Below are positions 6,916 to 11,982 of a DNA stretch of 11,982 nucleotides, in pieces (within the stretch, counting starts at the first letter, position 1; the number at the start of each line of letters is the position of its first letter). The translations under genes were made by a program, and so were the position numbers. The notes below the pieces were generated by a model. The model was not told where the DNA came from and did no database searches. It worked only from the letters and a program-made list of their open reading frames with translations. Source of the DNA: CAZYMF01 sp964648215 (GTDB lineage Bacteria > Desulfobacterota > Binatia > HRBIN30 > JACQVA1); the NCBI GenBank assembly GCA_964648215.1, contig CAZYMF010000158.1, positions 1-11,982 on the forward strand. Reading direction: 5' to 3'.

Positions 6916-8731
6916 GCGGAATCCCCGCTGTCCGTTGCTGGTCATGTCCATCATCCCCGTTCAAGTGAAAGACGCGAATTCGGCCGTCGTCGTATACCGG
7001 AGGCCCGACGCTCTGTTCGAGGCATTGCGAGATCTCCCGGAGGGCGGCGCGCGGTATCCCCCGCACGGACGAGAACTGCCGCCGCAGGTAGTGCGAGGCG
7101 CTCCCGTCGAGGCGCAAGAGACCCTGCGCCAGCCGCTCGCTGGTCATCTCCGTGTGCAGGATGACCGTACCGAAACCCAGGTGCCGGAGATGGACGACGT
7201 CGATGCAGTCGTGCACCTCGGGCGACATGCCGAAGAGCTCCGCCAGCACCGGATCGCTCTTCAGCATGGCCACCGGCCGATCGCGGGCCGCCGACATGTA
7301 GCCGCCGGCGATCGGTCTCCCGTGCACGGTCTGATAGGCCTGGTTCAGCACGCAGGGGCCGTGATCGCAAAACGGAATGTCCAGGACCGCCCCGGCCGTG
7401 GGGTCGGCGGCGAGCGTGCGCAGGTAGGGCGGAAAGTCGACTCGCTGCAGCGGGTAGGGCAGCCACAGATACTCGAGCAGGATCAGCGCCGCCGCCAGGT
7501 GCAGCCACAGCCCACCTCGTTTGCTTCGGCCCAGACGCCGGGCGCCGACGGCCGCCAGGACCGACAAGGCCAGCATCGTGACGACGATGAAGCGGTTGGC
7601 GATCCGCAGTGTCTGCAGCAGCGGCAGCGATTTGAACAGCGCGTGCGGCAGCGGCACGTGCCAGGGTCTGCCGGCCACATGCAGCTGTGCCCCGAGCGCC
7701 AGCACCGCGAACACCGCGGCCATGACGTACCAGACGAGCAGGTGCCGGTCCCGCCGCGCCGCCGGCCACGCCGCGAGCGCCAAAAGCAGCGGGGTGAAGC
7801 CGACATAGCAGAGGAAGCCGGCGAAGTCGTAGCCGCGGCGGGCGCGGTAGAAATGCGCGGTGAGCGAACCCAGGATCGGATTGTGGTCGCTGGGCAGAAA
7901 CAGGAACGCGGGGTCGATGCCCAGGTCGGGCATGAAGGTCTTCACGTACTTCTGCCCGGCGGCGATGTCGTGCACCATCGGCCAGAGGAACGGGCTGACG
8001 AGCAGTGTCGCCGCGACGCCGCCGGCGACGAGGTCGCGTACGGCGCGCCACCGCCGCGCGGGCGGCTGCGAGCTGAGCTCGAACGGCAGCAGGACGGGGA
8101 GGATGAGCACCACGAAGATCGCGTAGTGCCAACTGGCGAGCCCGTTGAGGGCCAGCGAGCCGGCGAGGAAGAGCACGTTGGCCCTGCCGCCGTAACGCAC
8201 CACGCGGATCGCGAACAGACAGATGAACGGCAGAAACTGGATCGTGGCCAGGTTCAAGTGCTCGATCGTCTGCTCCATGTGGTGCGGGAAGAAGGCGAAC
8301 ACGATGCCGGCGAGAACCGCCGCGCGCCCGTCCCCGGTCACCTCGCGCGCCAGCAAGTACGCCCCCACGCCGGCCAGAACGAAGCCGGTGAGGAGCGCCG
8401 TGTTGTAGGCGGCAACGATGCCGGCGAGCAGGGAGACCGGCAGCATCGCCAGCTGGTTGAACTCCGAGTGGGTGTGGAAGGCGAGGCGCGCGCCGAACGG
8501 AAAGAAGATCTCGCCGGTGCGGTACGGGCTGCGGTGCAGCTCGATGAGCGCCTTCTTCCACCACCAGAAGTCCCACAGGTTCTGCCACATGTCGCCGACG
8601 CCCAGCGGCAGGTCCGTGGTCAGGTGGGTCGCCAGCGGCCAGGTCATGAACACCGTCAAGGCGCAGAACAGAAGAAGGATCCGCGGGGCGGAATCATACC
8701 CTCGGCCGGAGCTCATGCGTCCCGGCCGCAT
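6908..8731 (-). CDS. Large multipass membrane protein, GT-C/YfhO-like putative glycosyltransferase
   Basis: A 607-residue inner-membrane protein with about ten to twelve hydrophobic segments (first near 17-33, last near 406-424) and a soluble C-terminal part of some 180 residues. The first outer loop carries GVGDMWQNLWDFWWWKKAL (44-62), with D47 and D54 as candidates for the GT-C catalytic Asp. FAFFPHHMEQ (145-154), NGLASWHYA (196-204) and LRIANRF (375-381) are other loop motifs. The tail contains DIPF (451-454) and TVHGRPIAGGYMS (468-480). This pattern fits uncharacterised membrane glycosyltransferase-like proteins seen in surface-glycan loci; direct biochemical knowledge is lacking. It overlaps the sulfatase-fold gene, so the two are probably co-translated. 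ATG 8731 is given; ATG 8716 with GGGA three bases upstream is an alternative and would suit the TTGACA upstream better. Confidence 0.78.
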   Translation of the reverse strand: MRPGRMSSGRGYDSAPRILLLFCALTVFMTWPLATHLTTDLPLGVGDMWQNLWDFWWWKKALIELHRSPYRTGEIFFPFGARLAFHTHSEFNQLAMLPVSLLAGIVAAYNTALLTGFVLAGVGAYLLAREVTGDGRAAVLAGIVFAFFPHHMEQTIEHLNLATIQFLPFICLFAIRVVRYGGRANVLFLAGSLALNGLASWHYAIFVVLILPVLLPFELSSQPPARRWRAVRDLVAGGVAATLLVSPFLWPMVHDIAAGQKYVKTFMPDLGIDPAFLFLPSDHNPILGSLTAHFYRARRGYDFAGFLCYVGFTPLLLALAAWPAARRDRHLLVWYVMAAVFAVLALGAQLHVAGRPWHVPLPHALFKSLPLLQTLRIANRFIVVTMLALSVLAAVGARRLGRSKRGGLWLHLAAALILLEYLWLPYPLQRVDFPPYLRTLAADPTAGAVLDIPFCDHGPCVLNQAYQTVHGRPIAGGYMSAARDRPVAMLKSDPVLAELFGMSPEVHDCIDVVHLRHLGFGTVILHTEMTSERLAQGLLRLDGSASHYLRRQFSSVRGIPRAALREISQCLEQSVGPPVYDDGRIRVFHLNGDDGHDQQRTAGIPHG

Positions 8732-8756
8732 AGTTGACTGCCCACACCGGTGTCAA
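8727..8756 (-). promoter_or_regulatory. Candidate promoter with TTGACA and overlapping palindrome
   Basis: A consensus -35 hexamer TTGACA (8756-8751) is followed after 18 bases by TATGCG (8732-8727), a weak -10. The perfect palindrome ACACCGGTGT (8744-8753) overlaps the -35, and TTGAC/GTCAA arms bracket the spacer. A start site near 8720 would leave ATG 8716 almost leaderless, which weakens the case unless that start is used. A lone TAAAAT at 8797-8792 is an alternative -10, but has no -35. Confidence 0.25.
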
Positions 8757-8761
8757 TCCGA

Positions 8762-8791
8762 CGCTTGCCGCCGCTTGCCGCCTGTCGCCGC
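8762..8791 (-). repeat. Direct decamer repeats upstream of TTGACA
   Basis: On the minus strand GCGGCAAGCG occurs twice head to tail (8781-8772 and 8771-8762). A degenerate third copy, GCGGCGACAG, precedes them (8791-8782). The period is exactly ten bases, close to one helical turn, and the array ends five bases before the TTGACA. This is the geometry of an activator-binding array upstream of a promoter, though a simple local duplication would look the same. Confidence 0.55.
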
Positions 8792-8848
8792 ATTTTACCG
8801 ACTTCGGCCCGCTCGCGCCGATGGGACAGCCATGGTTCCCCGCGCTCC

Positions 8849-8879
8849 GAGGCCTGCCGGGGGAGGGCGGCTCGGCCTC
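8849..8879 (-). terminator. Strong hairpin overlapping the stop of the fusion gene
   Basis: GAGGCC (8849-8854) pairs with GGCCTC (8874-8879), and inside it GCCG (8856-8859) pairs with CGGC (8868-8871) around an 8-base loop. This makes a ten-pair GC stem with a small internal mismatch. The stem includes the stop codon of the upstream gene (8880-8878). No T-run follows on the minus strand, so a factor-independent terminator is not proven. It may instead protect an mRNA 3' end or mark an operon break. Confidence 0.4.
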
Positions 8880-11800
8880 AGCGGAAAAGAAAACCGCAGA
8901 ACGGGCGCGTCTGCAGCGCCCCGAAGCCGCCGAGCCGGTAGCGGCGCCACTCGAAGAGGCGCAGCGGGTAGGCCAGGTCGCGGGCGAAGACGCGCAGCCG
9001 CAAGCCGCCGCGATCGGAGTCCGCCACCGGGGGGAAGAGCAAGCAGGTCGGGATGCGTTCGTCGATCTCGGCGGCGCGCACGGTGCTCCGTGCCACGACG
9101 GTGCCGGTTGCGGCCGCAATCAATTCGACGCCGAGGACGCCGCCGCGGAGCGGCAGATCGAGGATGGGGGCCAGCAGTACGCCGCGCAGGTTCGGTCGCG
9201 GCAGGTCGACGGCGTAGGTGCATGCGGAGACGCGCTGAAGGTTTGCGCCGGGACCCAGGCGGTAGCGGTGCAGGTCGCGCGTGTAGCGCGCGCTATCCTC
9301 CAGGAGCTGGCGGAAGGCCGGGGAAATGTCGTCACGCAGGTCGCGCGGCGGCCGCAGCCGCTCGCGCCAGCGCGCCAGACGGCCGTGGCGCAAGCGATCC
9401 AGCTCGTTGACGATCGCGCCCGCCTGCGTCTCGAACTTCAACGTCGCGGCCGCGCCCGACGGCCCCTCGCCGGCGCCCTGCTCGCCGGAGGTCTCCTGGC
9501 TCACCAGTGCCCGGTGCAGATCGGTCATCAACGACGGCAGCCGGTCGAGGTAGAAGTCGCGGTGTCGCGCGACGATCTCGCGGTGCACTCGATGCCGGAG
9601 CGCGAGGGGATCCATCCCGGTGCGCATCGAGTCGCTCCGCATCCGGTAGTCGAAGAGGACCTTGGGCAAATGATGGAAGCCCCAGCCGCGTTCGGCCGCC
9701 GCCAGCCAGAGGTCCCAGTCCTCGAAGCCCGACACCGACTGCTCGGCGTAGCCGCCGCACTGCTCCCAGAGCTCGCGCCGGAACACGGCGCAGGCGTCGA
9801 TGAAGTTGCCGCGGGCCAGACGCTCCACGTCGAACTCCGGCATGGGCCAGCGGCCGCGGCGCTCGCCGAACCACGCGGCATCGCCGTAGACGACGCCGGT
9901 GCGCGGCGAGCGGTCGAGCACCTCCGCGGCCAGCCTCGCGTAGGCGGGGCGCAGCAGATTGTCGGCGTCGAGCGGCAGCAGGTAGCGGCCGCGGGCGCGG
10001 GCGATCCCGGCGTTGCGCGCGGCGCCGAGGCCGCGGTGAGGCTGGCGCAGAACGGTGTAGCCGCGTCGCTCCAGGCCGGCGAGCACGTCGCGCGTGAACG
10101 GGTCGCCCGAGCCGTCGTCGACGATCACCAGCTCGAGCGGCTCCTCGCTATCGCAGAGCTGCACGCTGGCCACCGCGTCGGGCAGATAGCGGCCGTCGTT
10201 GAAGCAGGGGAGGATCACCGAGACCCGCGGTGCGGCCCCGACGGGCGGGGCGGGGGGCCGCAGCCCGGCGAGCGCCCGTTCGGCATCGGCGGGCGCGGCC
10301 GCCGAGCGCAGGTCGGCACGGTGTTCGAGCGCGGCGAGGACGGCGCGTGTCTCCGCCGGCAGCGCCCGTTGTTTCTCCTCCGCCTCTCCCGGCGAGAGCG
10401 ACCGCTGCAGCAACTCGTGGTCGACGACGCGCGCGGCCGTGACGCGGGCCCAGGCGGCGAGATCGTCGTCGGCCAACGCATTGTTCGACAGGGCGGGCAG
10501 CCACGGACCGAGCTTGGTGCGCAGCAGGTTCACGAACGCCGCGGGGTCGTCGATCATCGCCGCCGCTTGGACCAGGAGGCAGCGCTCGGGCTGGTGTTCG
10601 AGAAACTCGAGCAGGTGCCGGTTGTAGAAGGTCCAGATGCGCAAGGGATAGTCCGGATGAGAGCGAAAGATCGCGGCGTCGAGCCGGCGAATCGAATCCT
10701 CGACCTCCCAGGGCCAGCGATACACGAGGACGTAGCGGGCTTCGCCGAGCAGCCTGTCCCAGAAGTCGAGCAGAAGGGTCGTTCGCGGATCCTTCCAGCC
10801 CCACGGTGTCTTTCCCGCGGCGCGCTGCTGCCAGAGACGACGCGCCGTCTCGGCGTACGAGTCGAACCGACTACGGTCGAGCGACTCGGCCGGAGTCCAG
10901 CCCCATTCGGGCCAACCCTTCTCCTCGCCGCCGCAGCCGGCCGCCACCATCGCCCGCTGCAGCTCCAGAATGTCGATGTCTTCGAAGTACCCGTGCCGAT
11001 TGTGGCGGTCCGCCGGTAGCAGTCGCTCGCCCAGATTCACGCCGCAGGCGTGGAGAAACGACGCCACCAGCGAGGTGCCCGACCGGTGCATGCCGGTTAC
11101 GATCAGCGGCGGGGCGCCCGGCGCGGCGCCGGTGGCGGGCGCCGCGGGGCTCTCCCGGCTCCAGCCGAAGCGGCGCCCGAGGAGGCGGTCGAGGCGTTGA
11201 TTGTGCGGGCCGAAGTAGCCGTCGAGCTCCAGGCGCACCGGCGCCGGTGCCGGCTCGTAGTCGTGGGCGTTGGCCATCGCCAGGGAGCCGAGGTCGAGCG
11301 GATCGAGGCCGAGAAAGGTCCACACCGATCGTAGGGTTTCCGGTCGCGCGAGGTCCTCGGTGCGGAGAATCAGGGCCTGCTCGCGGTCGAACCAGGCGAA
11401 CCACGCCTCGAGCTGCTCGGCGTAGCGGCCACGCGCGCGGTAGCTGAAGTGTTGATGGTTGAAGCTGGTGTACCCCGGGTCGGCGCGCAGTCGCTCGGCC
11501 TCGCCCGCCAGGCGTTCCTCCTCGGCCGCCAGCGCGGCGACGAGCGGAAGCTTTTCGCAGCCCGCGCGCACCTCGTGGTGGTAGTGGGAGACGGCTCGGT
11601 CGGCCGGGTGGCGCAGCAAGACGATGAGCTTCACATCGGGAACGGTGCGGGCGACCCTCTCGGGCACGAGCGGATGGAACAGGTAGTACGGTGTCGCCTC
11701 GCCCGTCAGGCGTTCGCCGCGGCGGCCGGGCAGGTGGCTCGCGTACCAATCCCAGCCTCGTCCGTAGTTGAGATCGAAGAAGTGGACCTCCTTGCTGGTG

Positions 11801-11904
11801 GCGGGGATCACCTGCGGGTGTCGCACGATGTGGTCATACAGGGCGCTGGTGCCGCACTTCTGCGCCCCAATGATCAAGAAATCCGGTCCCTCCCGCGCCG
11901 CCAC
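8878..11904 (-). CDS. Fusion protein: sulfotransferase + sulfotransferase + GT2 glycosyltransferase + C-terminal tail
   Basis: A 1008-residue, apparently cytoplasmic protein with no clear membrane segment. Domain 1 (about 1-250) is a Sulfotransfer_1/NDST-like PAPS-dependent sulfotransferase: GAQKCGTSALY (13-23, phosphosulfate loop with K16), KEVHFFD (38-44), and LLRHPADRAVSHYHH (96-110) for 3'-phosphate binding. Domain 2 (about 264-500) is a second, different sulfotransferase: VTGMHRSGTSLVASF (269-283), GYFEDIDILELQ (305-316), WGWKDPRTTLLL (368-379), and VYRWPWEVEDS (394-404). Domain 3 (about 560-790) is a GT2: VSVILPCFND (561-570), IVDDGSGD (594-601), DADN (646-649) and GFEDWDLWL (726-734). 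Residues 830-880 look helical and 888-1008 beta-rich, of unknown role. The start is GTG with AGAGGAG only two bases upstream, an unusually short spacing. It likely installs sugar and sulfate on the same glycan; this is inference. Confidence 0.88.
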   Translation of the reverse strand: MAAREGPDFLIIGAQKCGTSALYDHIVRHPQVIPATSKEVHFFDLNYGRGWDWYASHLPGRRGERLTGEATPYYLFHPLVPERVARTVPDVKLIVLLRHPADRAVSHYHHEVRAGCEKLPLVAALAAEEERLAGEAERLRADPGYTSFNHQHFSYRARGRYAEQLEAWFAWFDREQALILRTEDLARPETLRSVWTFLGLDPLDLGSLAMANAHDYEPAPAPVRLELDGYFGPHNQRLDRLLGRRFGWSRESPAAPATGAAPGAPPLIVTGMHRSGTSLVASFLHACGVNLGERLLPADRHNRHGYFEDIDILELQRAMVAAGCGGEEKGWPEWGWTPAESLDRSRFDSYAETARRLWQQRAAGKTPWGWKDPRTTLLLDFWDRLLGEARYVLVYRWPWEVEDSIRRLDAAIFRSHPDYPLRIWTFYNRHLLEFLEHQPERCLLVQAAAMIDDPAAFVNLLRTKLGPWLPALSNNALADDDLAAWARVTAARVVDHELLQRSLSPGEAEEKQRALPAETRAVLAALEHRADLRSAAAPADAERALAGLRPPAPPVGAAPRVSVILPCFNDGRYLPDAVASVQLCDSEEPLELVIVDDGSGDPFTRDVLAGLERRGYTVLRQPHRGLGAARNAGIARARGRYLLPLDADNLLRPAYARLAAEVLDRSPRTGVVYGDAAWFGERRGRWPMPEFDVERLARGNFIDACAVFRRELWEQCGGYAEQSVSGFEDWDLWLAAAERGWGFHHLPKVLFDYRMRSDSMRTGMDPLALRHRVHREIVARHRDFYLDRLPSLMTDLHRALVSQETSGEQGAGEGPSGAAATLKFETQAGAIVNELDRLRHGRLARWRERLRPPRDLRDDISPAFRQLLEDSARYTRDLHRYRLGPGANLQRVSACTYAVDLPRPNLRGVLLAPILDLPLRGGVLGVELIAAATGTVVARSTVRAAEIDERIPTCLLFPPVADSDRGGLRLRVFARDLAYPLRLFEWRRYRLGGFGALQTRPFCGFLFR

Positions 11905-11910
11905 AACTCC

Positions 11911-11939
11911 TCTCTCGGATCAACCTTGTCGCGTGTCAA
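11911..11939 (-). promoter_or_regulatory. Candidate promoter -35 upstream of the fusion gene
   Basis: A consensus TTGACA lies at 11939-11934, 29 bases before the GTG start. Seventeen bases downstream the sequence is GAGAGA (11916-11911), which is a poor -10 and overlaps the ribosome-binding region. It may be the -35 of a promoter needing an activator or a different sigma factor. The rest of 11940-11982 shows nothing I can name. Confidence 0.22.
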
Positions 11940-11982
11940 GCGAGCCGGCTGCCGAGTCGTGGGTCATTTTCGATTTCAGCGG

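Noticed and set aside
6782..8737. Plus-strand open frame of 651 codons, ending in a TTGA overlap with the next antisense frame
   Set aside because: Low-complexity charged sequence (Gln, Arg, Glu, His) typical of the complement of a membrane protein; the overlap is coincidence.
8734..11019. Plus-strand open frame of 761 codons antisense to the fusion gene
   Set aside because: It is rich in Arg, Ala, Gly and Gln with no domain motif, and lies opposite a gene with clear motifs. Long antisense frames are expected at this G+C.
1..11982. tRNA, rRNA, CRISPR array, transposase or phage attachment site
   Set aside because: I saw no cloverleaf or rRNA segments, no regularly spaced repeat-spacer units and no transposase or integrase motifs in either strand.

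Overview
This is a GC-rich window (roughly two thirds G+C by eye). Every convincing gene reads leftward on the minus strand, and the order of transcription runs from about 11.9 kb down to 0.34 kb. The content is a bacterial cell-surface glycan or glycolipid locus. It encodes glycosyltransferases, sulfotransferases, a sulfatase-fold hydrolase, multipass membrane sugar transferases and a CDP-alcohol phosphotransferase. The G+C content, the GC-rich antisense reading frames and the membrane-enzyme types fit an environmental high-GC proteobacterium-like or Myxococcota/Binatota/Acidobacteriota-like genome. That taxonomic guess is inference; nothing here (no rRNA, no marker gene) fixes it.

Layout, in transcription order. 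First (11904-8878) comes a 1008-residue protein that joins two different sulfotransferase domains to a family 2 glycosyltransferase and a beta-rich C-terminal tail. After a 146-bp gap with a strong hairpin, decamer repeats and a promoter-like TTGACA, there is a 607-residue multipass membrane protein (8731-6908). It overlaps a membrane-anchored sulfatase-superfamily hydrolase (6915-5482) whose usual cysteine nucleophile position is threonine. A 225-bp gap follows, with a possible remnant of a cyclase C-terminus. Next is a small single-TM protein (5257-4847) coupled by an ATGA overlap to a 476-residue GT-C type membrane glycosyltransferase (4850-3420). After a 123-bp gap comes a GT2 enzyme with C-terminal membrane helices (3296-2208), then a gap filled with octamer repeats. 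The last pair is a CDP-alcohol phosphotransferase (2083-1283) coupled by ATGA to a WbbL-like GT2 (1286-339). The final 338 bases hold no gene I can support, but do contain strong hairpins.

How the genes may work together (inference): cytoplasmic GT2 enzymes build a glycan on a lipid carrier or phospholipid head group made by the CDP-alcohol phosphotransferase. The membrane GT-C-like proteins add sugars from lipid-phosphate donors on the outer face. The fusion protein adds sugar and sulfate, and the sulfatase-fold enzyme trims or transfers a charged group outside the membrane. No flippase, polymerase, sugar-nucleotide synthesis or PAPS synthesis gene lies in the window, so the system must depend on genes elsewhere. 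The most unusual items are the sulfotransferase-sulfotransferase-GT2 fusion, the CDP-alcohol phosphotransferase with His in place of the last motif Asp, and the repeat elements in the gaps.
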